Position numbers and translations under genes: made by a program
In this document: one piece after another, positions 7,328 through 16,928 of the stretch
Position numbering within the stretch: the stretch's first letter is position 1
Layout: the number at the start of each line of letters is the position of its first letter
NCBI GenBank assembly: GCA_017453205.1
Contig: JAFTKO010000007.1
Location: forward strand, 1 to 64,000
DNA: 64,000 bases
Reading direction: 5' to 3'
Source: Clostridia bacterium
GTDB taxonomy: Bacteria > Bacillota > Clostridia > Oscillospirales > CAG-272
Notes under the pieces: model-generated
What the model was told of the DNA's origin: nothing
What the model saw: the letters and a program-made list of their open reading frames with translations, nothing else
Database searches by the model: none

Positions 7328-8332
7328 GTGGCAACAGTATGCGAGATGTTTTTGGAGCGTGAAAAAAACACGCTGTCGCCGTATGCGTTCTTGACTGCGA
7401 ATACCCGCGGGCGGGATAATCCGTATGTGCCGTGTGACATGCGGACGGAGTTCCAGCGTGACCGCGACCGCATCATCCACTCCCAATCTTTCCGTCGGCT
7501 GATGAACAAGACACAGGTCTTTCTCGCGCCTACGGGAGACCATTACCGCACGCGGCTGACGCACACGTTGGAGGTCTCTCAGATCGCACGCATCATCGCG
7601 CGCGCCCTGCGCCTCAATGAGGATCTCACCGAGGCGGCGGCTTTGGGGCATGACCTGGGGCATACGCCGTTCGGGCACTCGGGGGAGGCGGCGATGCAGG
7701 AGTTTTTTTCCAAGGATTTTACCCACTACAAGCAGAGCTTGCGCGTAGTCGAAAAGCTCGAGAACGACGGCAAGGGCTTGAACTTGACGTGGGAGGTGCG
7801 TGATGCCATCGTCAACCACACGGGCAAATACATGGCGTCCACACTGGAGGGAGTCATCATCAAATTTGCCGACCGCATTGCATACATCAACCACGACATT
7901 GATGATGCTTGCCGCGCGGGGATCCTTTGCAAGGAGGATATTCCCAAGGATCTGTGCGAGATCCTTGGCGAAACACACGGCAAGCGCATCAACACCATGG
8001 TGACCTCGGTCATCATGGCAAGCACCGACAAAAACGAGATCCGAATGATGCCCGAGGTACAGGACGCTACCGATCGTTTGCGCGCGTTTATGTTTGATTT
8101 CGTTTACACCAATCCCGTGGCAAAGGCACAGGACAGCCGTGCCAAGGAGATGTTGGCACAGCTTTTTGCACACTTTGTCAAGCATCCCGAGCAAATGCCC
8201 GTGCTTTATCAAAACAATATCGAAAGCGACGGTGTCGAGCGTTGTGTTTGCGATTTTATCTCGGGCATGACCGACCGCTACGCGATCGAGATCTATAAAG
8301 AACTGTTTATTCCCAAGGTTTGGAGCAACTGA
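7328..8332 (+). CDS. dgt: dGTP triphosphohydrolase-like HD protein
   Basis: This HD-domain phosphohydrolase of the dGTPase family hydrolyses dGTP or other dNTPs to the nucleoside and triphosphate, a nucleotide-pool function. The metal-binding motif is visible as RTRLTHTLEVSQ followed by ALGHDLGHTPFGHSGE and, later, FADRIAYINHD. The GTG at 7328 is taken as the start because GGGAGG (7315-7320) lies 7 nt upstream; an in-frame TTG at 7313 overlaps that site. At 334 residues it belongs to the short Gram-positive subgroup. dnaG starts 4 nt after its stop, so it is the first gene of the macromolecular synthesis operon here. Confidence 0.9.
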   Translation: MATVCEMFLEREKNTLSPYAFLTANTRGRDNPYVPCDMRTEFQRDRDRIIHSQSFRRLMNKTQVFLAPTGDHYRTRLTHTLEVSQIARIIARALRLNEDLTEAAALGHDLGHTPFGHSGEAAMQEFFSKDFTHYKQSLRVVEKLENDGKGLNLTWEVRDAIVNHTGKYMASTLEGVIIKFADRIAYINHDIDDACRAGILCKEDIPKDLCEILGETHGKRINTMVTSVIMASTDKNEIRMMPEVQDATDRLRAFMFDFVYTNPVAKAQDSRAKEMLAQLFAHFVKHPEQMPVLYQNNIESDGVERCVCDFISGMTDRYAIEIYKELFIPKVWSN

Positions 8333-8336
8333 AGCT

Positions 8337-10133
8337 ATGAGATTTTCCGAAAATTTTATACAGGAGGTTGTGGATCGGACCGATATCGAAGAGTTGATCG
8401 GCCGCTACGTGGAGCTGAAGCGCAGCGGAGCCAATCTGGTGGGGCGTTGTCCGTTCCACAGCGAAAAAACTCCGTCGTTTTCGGTCTCTCCCACCAAAAA
8501 AATGTTTTTCTGCTTTGGCTGTCATGCCGGTGGAACGGTGATCACGTTCGTGCAAAAGGCAGAAAATTTGGATTTTCCCGACGCGGTGGAGTATCTTGCA
8601 AACCGCGCGGGATTACCGCTCCCAAAGGAGAGCGAGCAAAACTACGGCAACACGGGCGTCTCGCGCAAGCGTGTGCTGGAGATGAACCTCGAGGCGGCAA
8701 AGTTCTTCCGCGCCTGTCTCTTTGACAGCCAGCTTGGTGCCGAGGGGATGAAATATTTCCACGAGGACCGCGGGCTTTCCGTGGCAACGGTCAAGCATTT
8801 CGGTCTTGGGTTTGCTCCAAACAGCTTTAACCTGCTCACCGATCATATGCACCGCTTGGGGTATACCGACGAGGAGCTGATTGCCGCGTGCCTTTGCGGC
8901 AAAAGCCAAAAGACGGGACGTGCCTACGACTATTTTCGCAACCGCGTGATGTTTCCCATCATCGATCCTTCGGGAAACGTGGTGGCGTTTGGCGGGCGTG
9001 TGATGGACGACAGTAAACCAAAATATCTCAACTCCGCGGATACGCCGGCATTTAAGAAAAGCAAACAGCTGTTCGCGCTCAACTTTGCAAAGAACTGCTG
9101 TGCCGAAAAGATGATCCTATGTGAGGGCTACATGGACGTGATCGCCTTGCACGCCGCGGGCTTTGAATACGCGGTGGCAACGCTGGGAACGGCAATCACG
9201 CCCGAGCATGCGCGCATTTTTTCCAAATATACGCAAAAGGTCATCATTTCGTATGACTCCGACGACGCGGGACAGAACGCCGCCAACAAGGCGATGAAGA
9301 TCCTCGGTGAGGTCGGAATGGATGTGCGGGTACTGAAGCTGAGTGGTGCCAAGGACCCCGACGAATACATCAAACAGTTCGGCGCCGAAAAATTCCGTCA
9401 AGTGCTTGAACAGAGCAAGACCGGCTTCGATCATAAATCCGAACGCATTCTTTCCAAATATGATCTGAGCGTTGGATCGGACAAGATCAAAGCGTCGGGG
9501 GAGATCTGTGCGCTGATCGCCGAGTATTGGTCGGCGGTGGAGCGTGAGGTCTACCTGTCACAGGCGTCAACGCTTTTGGGGCTGCCCGTCGAGGTACTCA
9601 AAAACTCGGTGGAGCAGATACGGCGAAAGCAGGCGCGTGCTTACGAGGCAAAGCAAAGCCGTGAGGCACAGGCGTCAGTCAAAAACTTTGGCGACCGTAT
9701 CAATCCCGATGCCGCCAAGGATCCGCGCGCGGCGTCGGCAGAGGAGACGGTGCTCGGGCTCTTGCTTATCTTTGAGGAATACCGCAATTCCGTGGACAGC
9801 GGTGAGACCGAGTTGACCGAGGTGGATTTTGTTACCGATTTCCATCGTCGGGTATTTGCCGCGATTATGCGGATGCACCGCAGTGAGGGCGGCTTGCGGC
9901 ATGAGCTGTTCGGTATGGAATTTTCCCCCGATGAAATGGGAAGAATAGAAAAAACAGAGGTCGCGCGTCAGCAGCTTTCAAAAAACGGTCCGGAGGTGTT
10001 CCGATCGGCTGTGCGAGTGCTTAAGGACGCAAGAAAACAGGAAAGCGTCAAGAGCGGTTCTTTGGATGAAAGAATTGCTTACTTACGTGAAAAACAAGCG
10101 AAATTACATAAAGGAAAGGCAGATCAAAAATGA
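8337..10133 (+). CDS. dnaG: DNA primase DnaG
   Basis: DnaG synthesises RNA primers at the replication fork. The N-terminal CHC2 zinc finger has Cys38, His41, Cys59 and Cys62. The catalytic TOPRIM core (about 255-340) includes the acidic motif [12 protein letters not shown] and the SYDSDDAG metal site. The C-terminal region (~440-598) is the helicase-binding part. The length of 598 is typical. The last 4 bases overlap the start of rpoD (ATGA), giving translational coupling, the usual dnaG-rpoD arrangement of Firmicutes. Confidence 0.97.
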   Translation: MRFSENFIQEVVDRTDIEELIGRYVELKRSGANLVGRCPFHSEKTPSFSVSPTKKMFFCFGCHAGGTVITFVQKAENLDFPDAVEYLANRAGLPLPKESEQNYGNTGVSRKRVLEMNLEAAKFFRACLFDSQLGAEGMKYFHEDRGLSVATVKHFGLGFAPNSFNLLTDHMHRLGYTDEELIAACLCGKSQKTGRAYDYFRNRVMFPIIDPSGNVVAFGGRVMDDSKPKYLNSADTPAFKKSKQLFALNFAKNCCAEKMILCEGYMDVIALHAAGFEYAVATLGTAITPEHARIFSKYTQKVIISYDSDDAGQNAANKAMKILGEVGMDVRVLKLSGAKDPDEYIKQFGAEKFRQVLEQSKTGFDHKSERILSKYDLSVGSDKIKASGEICALIAEYWSAVEREVYLSQASTLLGLPVEVLKNSVEQIRRKQARAYEAKQSREAQASVKNFGDRINPDAAKDPRAASAEETVLGLLLIFEEYRNSVDSGETELTEVDFVTDFHRRVFAAIMRMHRSEGGLRHELFGMEFSPDEMGRIEKTEVARQQLSKNGPEVFRSAVRVLKDARKQESVKSGSLDERIAYLREKQAKLHKGKADQK

Positions 10134-11293
10134 AGAATAGCAACGGAAACGGAATGACCGCTGAGGAGATGGATTTTGTGGAAGAGGCTCCCGTGGAAAA
10201 GACCGAGGAAGAGAAAAAACACAGTATGGATCAGCTCATCGAAAAGGGGAGAAAGGGCAAGCTTTCCGCCGACGATATCGATGAGGCAATGGAGGAGATG
10301 GACTTTGACGTAGACAGCTTGGACAAGCTCTACGAAACACTGGAGGACAACGGTATTTCCTTTGACGATGATATTTCGAGTGAGGAAATGAGTGCCATTG
10401 AGAGTGAGGTCGAAAGCTTTGGCGTGGGTGAGAACATGGAGCGTATCCTCGAGCAAGAGGGACTTGCCATCGACGACCCCGTCCGACTTTACCTCAAGGA
10501 GATCGGTAAAGTGCCGTTGCTTACCAACGAGCGTGAAAAGGTGCTTGCCGAGCGAATGATGGCGGGCGATGAGACCGCCAAGACCGAGCTGGTCGAAGCA
10601 AACCTGCGTTTGGTGGTCAGTATTGCAAAGCGTTATGTCGGACGCGGTATGTTTTTTCTGGATCTGATCCAAGAGGGTAATCTCGGTTTGATGAAGGCGG
10701 TCGACAAATTCGACTACACCAAGGGTTATAAATTCTCGACCTATGCCACTTGGTGGATTCGCCAAGCGATTACCCGTGCCATCGCCGATCAAGCGCGTAC
10801 CATCCGTATCCCCGTGCACATGGTGGAAACCATCCACAAGGTATCGCGTTATTCGCGTCAGATGCTGCAGGAGCTGGGACGTGAGGCAACCGCCGAGGAG
10901 ATCGGGGAAAAGATGGGCATGAGCGCCGAGAAGGTGCGCGAGATTATGAAGATCGCACAGGACCCCGTTTCCTTGGAAACACCCATCGGTGAGGAAGAGG
11001 ACAGCCACCTCGGCGATTTTATTCCCGATGACGATACACCCTCTCCCGCGGAGGCGACCTCGACCAATATTCTGCGTGAGGAGCTGGAACGTCAGCTCCA
11101 TACACTGACACCCCGCGAGGAGCATGTCATCAAGTTGCGCTTCGGTCTTTACGACGGAAGAACACGCACACTGGAGGAAGTGGGGAAGGAATTTGACATC
11201 ACACGCGAGCGTATCCGTCAGATCGAGGCAAAGGCATTGCGCAAATTGCGTCATCCCAGCCGTGCAAGACACTTGAAAGGTTTTATGGAATAA
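10130..11293 (+). CDS. rpoD: Primary sigma factor RpoD/SigA
   Basis: The housekeeping sigma-70 factor directs RNA polymerase to TTGACA/TATAAT promoters, which are abundant in this window. An acidic region 1.1 (about 28-85) is followed by region 1.2 ([18 protein letters not shown]), regions 2.1-2.4 ([20 protein letters not shown] to [16 protein letters not shown]), region 3 and region 4.2 ([20 protein letters not shown]). At 387 residues it is a compact Gram-positive SigA without the large non-conserved insert. It overlaps dnaG by 4 nt. Confidence 0.98.
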   Translation: MKNSNGNGMTAEEMDFVEEAPVEKTEEEKKHSMDQLIEKGRKGKLSADDIDEAMEEMDFDVDSLDKLYETLEDNGISFDDDISSEEMSAIESEVESFGVGENMERILEQEGLAIDDPVRLYLKEIGKVPLLTNEREKVLAERMMAGDETAKTELVEANLRLVVSIAKRYVGRGMFFLDLIQEGNLGLMKAVDKFDYTKGYKFSTYATWWIRQAITRAIADQARTIRIPVHMVETIHKVSRYSRQMLQELGREATAEEIGEKMGMSAEKVREIMKIAQDPVSLETPIGEEEDSHLGDFIPDDDTPSPAEATSTNILREELERQLHTLTPREEHVIKLRFGLYDGRTRTLEEVGKEFDITRERIRQIEAKALRKLRHPSRARHLKGFME

Positions 11294-11481
11294 AAAATAT
11301 TTTCGATTTGTTTCATATTAACAAAAAAACAGTTTTTGTTCTGTTGAAAATGCTTAAAAAAACGTCGAAAGCACAAAAACGCGGAAGCAAAATTTGTGCA
11401 CTCCGACATTGAAATGTGAACGCAAAATGTCAAAAGTGAAAACGAATGGCGATTTGCGCGAGCACGTCACAAAAAATTCAC

Positions 11482-11510
11482 TTGACATATCTTCAAAAAT
11501 GGTGTAAAAT
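11482..11510 (+). promoter_or_regulatory. Sigma-A promoter of the large lipoprotein gene
   Basis: TTGACA (11482-11487), 17-nt spacer, TAAAAT (11505-11510), about 75 nt before the start codon. Confidence 0.75.
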
Positions 11511-11586
11511 ATACTGGTATAAATGTATGCTTATTCCATGCCTTTTTGAGGTGTGGGGTATGCTCAATTTTCTGGGAGGAATCAAA

Positions 11587-14500
11587 ATGAAAAAAAGACT
11601 GTTCTGTCTGTTCCTGTGCCTCATTACGTTGTTGACTTCGGTGCTGGTGAGTTGTTCTTCTAAGGACGATGAAACCGCTACCGAGGATATCTCCGATGCG
11701 GCTTCCGAGAGTGCAATGACGCTGTCGATGTGGATTGTTTCCAAGGATAAGATCTCCGCCGCGGCTGCGGCTGCCGTCAGCGAGCAGATCAACTCGGTCA
11801 CCAAATCCAAGTTCAAAACGCAGCTCGTTATCAACTATCTGACCGAGGATGAGTATGAGAGCAAGCTGGAGCAAACCATTACCGCTTATGAGGCAAGCAA
11901 GGCAAATACGCCTGTGGTCCCCGAGGAAGCAGAGACCGAAACAAGTGCCGAGACCGGAGCGGTAACGGACGAGACCGAGACCAACGAATGGGGTCTGACC
12001 GTTATCAAATACCCTGAGTTGATCGCCAACCAGGTGGATATCATATATATCTCCGGTGAGGATATGTATATTGATTTCATAGGCAATGAGTGGCTGTCCG
12101 AGCTTGATACCGAGCTTTCCAGTTCCTCTAAAAAGATTAAGGAGTATGTTTCCTCCACGTTGTTGTCGGCTGCCAAGTACAACGGTACTACCTACGCGAT
12201 CCCGAACAATCTCGTGATCGGTGAGTATACATACATGCTTCTCAACAAGGATTTGATGAAGAAGTATCAACAGCACGCATATGCGGAAGAGGGAATGATC
12301 AACGGCTTCTACAACGAGAACCTCTACTCTTTCCTCAACTTGGTTTACCTGTTTGAGGACAATGTGATCCCCGTTGATGCCAGCTACGAGGATTGTCTTG
12401 ATCTGTTGGCACACTATTGGTCGATCGATTCCGAGACCTATGATTTGCTTGATGAGTTCTCGGTGTTCGGTTACCATTACAACAGCATTGATGAATTGAA
12501 CCGCGGTAGCACCATCCTCGGCTACAACAGCCTGTTTGAGGATGAGGAATTTGTTGAGGATTATCTCAAGCTCAATGAGTTCCGTTTTAAGGATTACTTC
12601 AACATGGGTAAGGACGCCGAAGGTAACAGCCTTGAGACACGTACCGGCGGTGCCGCTGTCAAGTTTATCAACGGTGACTCCAATATTTTGTCAAAGGGTG
12701 TGTACAAAGACGAAAACGGTGTGGAGTATTATCCCATCGTTGTTGGTTATCCCACGGCTTCTTCCGATGATATTTACGGGAATATGTTTGGTGTTTGCAA
12801 GTACACCAGAAGTGTTTCCCGCAGTATGGAGATTATCACCTACCTCAACACCAATGCCGACTTCCGCAACCTGTTGCAATACGGTGTGGAGGGAACCCAT
12901 TACAAGGTGGAAGAGGCAGAGGACGGAACTAAAACCGTAAACCGTCTCAATAACGATTACCTTATGGATATCTATGCAACCGGCAACGCGTTTCTCGCAT
13001 ATCCCGATCCGCTTTATAAAATGTCGGCTGACATTTGGGAGAGCGGTAAGGTGCAAAACCGTGACTCTTTGGTGGATCCTTTGTTGGGTCTGCACATTGG
13101 CGAATATGCGGAGAGCGCAGGATCTGAGGAAGAGAGTGTTACGCTTGCTAAGGTTGGTTACAACATTTCTTACTCCTCCGGCCATTCTAAAGACGTTCTC
13201 GGACAAAACGCAACACTCAAGAAATGGCTTGATGAGTGCGATGCGGCGGGCAAGGGCATTTATGTGTTGAACACCTCCGTGACCGAGGGTCAGTATCTCA
13301 CCGCAACCTATTACATCTACAATAACAACCTTACCAAGAACACGAACTTTAGTGTGGTAGACAACCGTGTGGTTGAAAAGAAGGTTGACGAGTCGACGCA
13401 AAAGGAAACTGAGGTGCAAACCGATCTCGACTTTGTGTTCACCTATACAGACGCAAGCGGCAACTCTTCTACCGGCTATGAGCTTTCGGTATTCCATCTC
13501 TATACCAAGAAGAGCAACGAGTTTGAACTGAAAGCAAATGTAAACGAGACCGAAACCGCATTGCAGATGAAAGATCTCGGTTCTCTGTTGAATTTTGATT
13601 TCTACAATACCAACGAGTATTCGATCGAGGTTTACGAAAAACTGAGTAAGTCTGCGGTCCTTAAGAACGAAACGCTTGCAAGCTGGCTTGATTCCTGCGA
13701 TGAAAATGCTAAAAATGCTACAGGAAGCAACCCCATGAGCTTTTTGATGACCGACAAAAAGGATCTTGGCAACGGCAAGACCGAATACACCTTTGTCGCT
13801 TACCGTACCAAGCTGAAGAACATCACCGAGCTTCAGATTTTGCCCACAGGCGGTACCGGTAAATTGGATCTGCGTTTTAACTATTCTCATGGCGAGGATA
13901 AGCTTGACAGTACCGAGGCAAATTACCTGTTGTACTATGTCCGTGTTACAGCCAACAGCAATGTGGATGTAAAGGCTTCTTATTTCAGCAACGGTTCGAC
14001 CGTGACGATTGCCGAAGAGAAACAGGATACTCCCAACTTTGAAATGTGCGGAAACCTCGACACCGAGCTTGTAAAATTCTTGGAAACGCTGAACGATAAT
14101 ATCGCAGGCGAGAACGGTGTTTTGGAAGAGAAGTTCCAAGAGTATTACAGTGATTACAAGGATGCTGTAAAGAGCATTGATAATCAAATTGCTGCCATTA
14201 ACGGCAAGCAAGATCTTACCGATGCCGATCTCGCGGACATCGAGACATTGGAAAAAGAGAAAGAAACAGCTTTGAATGGTGCGATCGGTAATTTTGAGGC
14301 ACTGGTTGCAGAGCTTGGCGTACTACTTTCCACGGGCGAAGATGTTCCGATGTCAACTTCCTTTACGGTACTGTCGGATTACATCACGGCTTGGAATTAT
14401 GTAACCGAGGATCGCTACACTGCATCCTCCGGTGATGTTAACCTCGCACAGTTCCACCGTTACATTCAAATGGCTGCCAACTACGAGACGCAGACCATTA

Positions 14501-14637
14501 TGGTAGAGGATGGAGAAGGCGGCGAGAGTGAGGCACTTTATCAAGAAACCGAAGCCTATGTTTACTTCGATTCCCCCTATGCCGTTTACTATGCTTGGAT
14601 GCAGACCTACGGTTATCTGCCTTCCACCAAAAAATAA
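11587..14637 (+). CDS. Large solute-binding-protein-like lipoprotein
   Basis: A 1016-residue surface lipoprotein. The signal peptide runs to the lipobox LVSC, with lipidated Cys23. Residues ~45-480 resemble extracellular sugar/peptide solute-binding proteins (YNGTTYAIPNN followed by YMLLNKDLMKKY, a typical hinge segment). Beyond ~500, two related modules can be seen, each with a W-L-D-x-C-D motif (LKKWLDECD near residue 543 and LASWLDSCD near 697). A predicted coiled coil follows at ~840-920. The ATG at 11587 follows GGGAGGA; a longer upstream reading lacks a ribosome site and would bury the signal peptide. Usual binding proteins are ~450-550 residues, so the second half is an addition. No permease or ATPase gene is adjacent, so transport is inferred only. 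Confidence 0.75.
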   Translation: MKKRLFCLFLCLITLLTSVLVSCSSKDDETATEDISDAASESAMTLSMWIVSKDKISAAAAAAVSEQINSVTKSKFKTQLVINYLTEDEYESKLEQTITAYEASKANTPVVPEEAETETSAETGAVTDETETNEWGLTVIKYPELIANQVDIIYISGEDMYIDFIGNEWLSELDTELSSSSKKIKEYVSSTLLSAAKYNGTTYAIPNNLVIGEYTYMLLNKDLMKKYQQHAYAEEGMINGFYNENLYSFLNLVYLFEDNVIPVDASYEDCLDLLAHYWSIDSETYDLLDEFSVFGYHYNSIDELNRGSTILGYNSLFEDEEFVEDYLKLNEFRFKDYFNMGKDAEGNSLETRTGGAAVKFINGDSNILSKGVYKDENGVEYYPIVVGYPTASSDDIYGNMFGVCKYTRSVSRSMEIITYLNTNADFRNLLQYGVEGTHYKVEEAEDGTKTVNRLNNDYLMDIYATGNAFLAYPDPLYKMSADIWESGKVQNRDSLVDPLLGLHIGEYAESAGSEEESVTLAKVGYNISYSSGHSKDVLGQNATLKKWLDECDAAGKGIYVLNTSVTEGQYLTATYYIYNNNLTKNTNFSVVDNRVVEKKVDESTQKETEVQTDLDFVFTYTDASGNSSTGYELSVFHLYTKKSNEFELKANVNETETALQMKDLGSLLNFDFYNTNEYSIEVYEKLSKSAVLKNETLASWLDSCDENAKNATGSNPMSFLMTDKKDLGNGKTEYTFVAYRTKLKNITELQILPTGGTGKLDLRFNYSHGEDKLDSTEANYLLYYVRVTANSNVDVKASYFSNGSTVTIAEEKQDTPNFEMCGNLDTELVKFLETLNDNIAGENGVLEEKFQEYYSDYKDAVKSIDNQIAAINGKQDLTDADLADIETLEKEKETALNGAIGNFEALVAELGVLLSTGEDVPMSTSFTVLSDYITAWNYVTEDRYTASSGDVNLAQFHRYIQMAANYETQTIMVEDGEGGESEALYQETEAYVYFDSPYAVYYAWMQTYGYLPSTKK

Positions 14638-14653
14638 TATTTTATGATTTTTT

Positions 14654-14687
14654 CGGCTGTTGTACACTGTGCAACAGCCGATTTTTT
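14654..14687 (+). terminator. Rho-independent terminator of the lipoprotein gene
   Basis: A 9-bp stem, CGGCTGTTG (14654-14662) / CAACAGCCG (14672-14680), is followed by ATTTTTT. Confidence 0.88.
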
Positions 14688-14728
14688 GAAAAAACAGTTG
14701 CCTTTTCGGAAAAAATTTGTATTATCCC

Positions 14729-14757
14729 TTGAAAAATTAAGCCGATTGTGATACAAT
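14729..14757 (+). promoter_or_regulatory. Sigma-A promoter of trpS
   Basis: TTGAAA (14729-14734), 17-nt spacer, TACAAT (14752-14757) with extended TGA. The leader is too short for a T-box. Confidence 0.7.
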
Positions 14758-14791
14758 AAAGCATATGTTATGAAAGCAAGAGGGTAATCCA

Positions 14792-15793
14792 ATGTTTGGC
14801 GAACAAAAAGTATCATTTTCCGGCGTACAGCCCAGCGGAAATTTGACGATTGGAAATTATTTGGGCGCAATCAGAAATTTTTCAACTTACTCGGAGCAGT
14901 ATAAAACCTTTTATTGCGTGGTGGATCAGCATGCCATCACTGTGCGTCAGGTTCCTGCGGAGCTGCGCCGCCGTACTTACGAGACTTTGGCGCTCTATAT
15001 GGCTTGCGGTCTCGATCCCGCAAAGAACACGCTTTATGTGCAGTCCATGGTGCCCGAGCACACCGAGCTTGCATGGATGCTGAACTGCTTTACCATGTTC
15101 GGTGAACTTTCCCGCATGACGCAGTTCAAAGATAAGAGTGCAAAGCACGCCGACAATATCAATGCAGGTCTGTTCACGTATCCCGTTTTGATGGCGGCGG
15201 ATATTCTCCTATATCAAACCGACGTTGTCCCTGTGGGCATCGACCAAAAACAGCATGTTGAGCTTTGCCGTGATATTGCCGAGCGCTTCAATCAGCTCTA
15301 CCCCGGTACCTTTACGATCCCGGAGCCTGTGATTCCGAAGAACGGAATGAAGATCATGTCGCTGGCGGATCCCACCAAAAAAATGAGTAAATCCGATGAA
15401 AATACCAACGCGGTTGTATATATCCTTGACGATCGGGATACAATCATTAGGAAGTTCAAGCGTGCCGTGACCGACTCCGGCTCCGAGGTGCGCTATGCCG
15501 AGGATAAGCCCGGTGTCAGCAATCTGATGAGCATTTACTCTTGCTTTACGGGTAAGACCGTAGAGGAGATCGAGCGTGAGTTTGTCGGCAAGGGCTACGG
15601 TGACTTTAAGTTGGCGGTGGGCGAGGTGACAGCCGACGCTTTGGCGCCCGTGCAGGAGACCTATCACGCATTGCTTGCCGATAAGGCGGCGCTTGAGGCA
15701 CAAATGAAAAAGGGTGCCGAGGAGGCGTCTTGGTATGCGCACCGTACACTCTCCAAGGTTAAGAAAAAGCTTGGCTTTGTGCAATTGCGCTGA
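14792..15793 (+). CDS. trpS: Tryptophanyl-tRNA synthetase
   Basis: This class I aminoacyl-tRNA synthetase charges tRNA-Trp. The start reads KVSFSGVQPSGNLTIGNYLGA, whose TIGN at 19-22 is the HIGH-equivalent. The KMSKS loop is intact at 197-201. The VPVGIDQKQHVELCRDIA segment is family-typical. At 333 residues it has the normal length. It sits between its own promoter and terminator and is probably monocistronic. Confidence 0.97.
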   Translation: MFGEQKVSFSGVQPSGNLTIGNYLGAIRNFSTYSEQYKTFYCVVDQHAITVRQVPAELRRRTYETLALYMACGLDPAKNTLYVQSMVPEHTELAWMLNCFTMFGELSRMTQFKDKSAKHADNINAGLFTYPVLMAADILLYQTDVVPVGIDQKQHVELCRDIAERFNQLYPGTFTIPEPVIPKNGMKIMSLADPTKKMSKSDENTNAVVYILDDRDTIIRKFKRAVTDSGSEVRYAEDKPGVSNLMSIYSCFTGKTVEEIEREFVGKGYGDFKLAVGEVTADALAPVQETYHALLADKAALEAQMKKGAEEASWYAHRTLSKVKKKLGFVQLR

Positions 15794-15815
15794 GTGATTT
15801 ACATAGTGAAAACGA

Positions 15816-15853
15816 CAACGGGGGAAGGACTGGGTGTTCTTCCTCCGTTTTTC
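15816..15853 (+). terminator. Rho-independent terminator of trpS
   Basis: The stem ACGGGGGAAG (15818-15827) / CTTCCTCCGT (15839-15848), with one G-T pair, is followed by TTTTT. It overlaps the 5' part of a longer reading of the next gene and supports the later start there. Confidence 0.8.
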
Positions 15854-15887
15854 TTTCACAAATTTTTCACTCAAAGGATTGCTGAAT

Positions 15888-16853
15888 ATGGTTTTGCTTG
15901 GTTGTTTGTTGTCATTTGCCCTGTGTTTTGTACTGGTTCCACCGGTCATCGCTTTGGCTTGGAGGATCGGTGCGGTGGATGTGCCGTGCGATTGGCGGCG
16001 GATGCACTGTGAAAGTATCCCGCGCGCAGGCGGGATTGCGATCTTTGTATCATTTGCAGTTGCTTGCGCAGTATTTGGCGGAGGCTCCCCATTTTTGATC
16101 TGTACACTGTGCGGCGGAGCATTGATGTTAGCGGTCGGCTTGGCGGACGATATTTTTTGTTTACCCGCATTTTTTAAGCTCCTGTTTCAAATCGCGGCGG
16201 CGACCGCAGCAGTGTTTGGGAGCGGGATCGCAACAGGCGGGCAAGCGGCACCGGCAATTTTTTGGGTGGTGATGCTGAGCAACGCACATAATTTTATCGA
16301 CGGTTTGGACGGCCTTTTTGCGGGCTGTGCGGCGATCGAGGGAGTGGCGTTGAGCTTGGCATTTGTGGTTTGCGGTATGACCGGTGAGGCGATGCTCCCG
16401 CTCTTTTTGGCGCTGTCTTGCTTGGCGTTCCGTCATTTCAATCGATATCCCGCACAGATCTTTGCGGGCGATTGCGGTTCCGGAACGGTTGGTTTTTTGC
16501 TTGGAATGCTCTCTTTACCGCTGTTTGGCGGGGTGGACGGCGGTATTTCGATGTTGGCCCCTTTTTTGCTGTTTGCCTATCCTTTGACCGATCTGTTTAC
16601 AGCGGTTTTGCGGCGAATTTTGCGCGGTAAGAGTCCGTTTGCCGCAGACCGTGCCCATCTGCATCACCGTATTTGCGCGGTGGGGCTGACGCATCCGCAG
16701 TGCGGTGGTGTTCTGCTGTTGATCACCGGAGCGTTGGGGACGGTTGGTGTGCTCATCGGTGCGGAAATTTATTTGGTTCCCGCTTTCTTTGCAAGCCTTG
16801 CGGCGGCAGTGCTTTTGATGCGGATTCGACGATTTATTACAGATTGTCAATGA
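15888..16853 (+). CDS. WecA/TagO/MraY-family phospho-sugar transferase
   Basis: This polytopic membrane enzyme transfers a sugar-1-phosphate from a UDP-sugar to undecaprenyl phosphate, the first step of teichoic acid or other cell-wall glycan synthesis. Key residues are visible: Asp87-Asp88 (LADDIF), N-F-I-D-G-L-D-G at 135-142, the GDCGSGT loop with Asp195, and the HLHHR motif (257-261) typical of WecA/TagO rather than MraY. The 321-residue protein starts at ATG 15888, which has AAAGGA 9 nt upstream; an upstream reading would begin inside the trpS terminator. No other wall-glycan gene is adjacent. Acceptor and sugar are inferred from the family. Confidence 0.88.
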   Translation: MVLLGCLLSFALCFVLVPPVIALAWRIGAVDVPCDWRRMHCESIPRAGGIAIFVSFAVACAVFGGGSPFLICTLCGGALMLAVGLADDIFCLPAFFKLLFQIAAATAAVFGSGIATGGQAAPAIFWVVMLSNAHNFIDGLDGLFAGCAAIEGVALSLAFVVCGMTGEAMLPLFLALSCLAFRHFNRYPAQIFAGDCGSGTVGFLLGMLSLPLFGGVDGGISMLAPFLLFAYPLTDLFTAVLRRILRGKSPFAADRAHLHHRICAVGLTHPQCGGVLLLITGALGTVGVLIGAEIYLVPAFFASLAAAVLLMRIRRFITDCQ

Positions 16854-16869
16854 ATTTACCGTGTGAGTC

Positions 16870-16898
16870 TTGATTTTCGGCGTAAAATATGCTATGAT
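16870..16898 (+). promoter_or_regulatory. Promoter of the M3 peptidase-lgt-CPBP operon
   Basis: TTGATT (16870-16875), 17-nt spacer, TATGAT (16893-16898), about 30 nt before the ATG at 16929. Confidence 0.65.
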
Positions 16899-16928
16899 AA
16901 AAGGGAACGAGAAAACAAGGAGGTTCCC

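Noticed and set aside
12691-14211. 506-codon open frame antisense to the large lipoprotein gene
   Set aside because: The plus strand has promoter, ribosome site, signal peptide and terminator; the minus frame has none.
14758-14791. T-box leader regulating trpS
   Set aside because: The promoter leaves a leader of only ~30 nt, too short for a T-box, and no T-box sequence is present.
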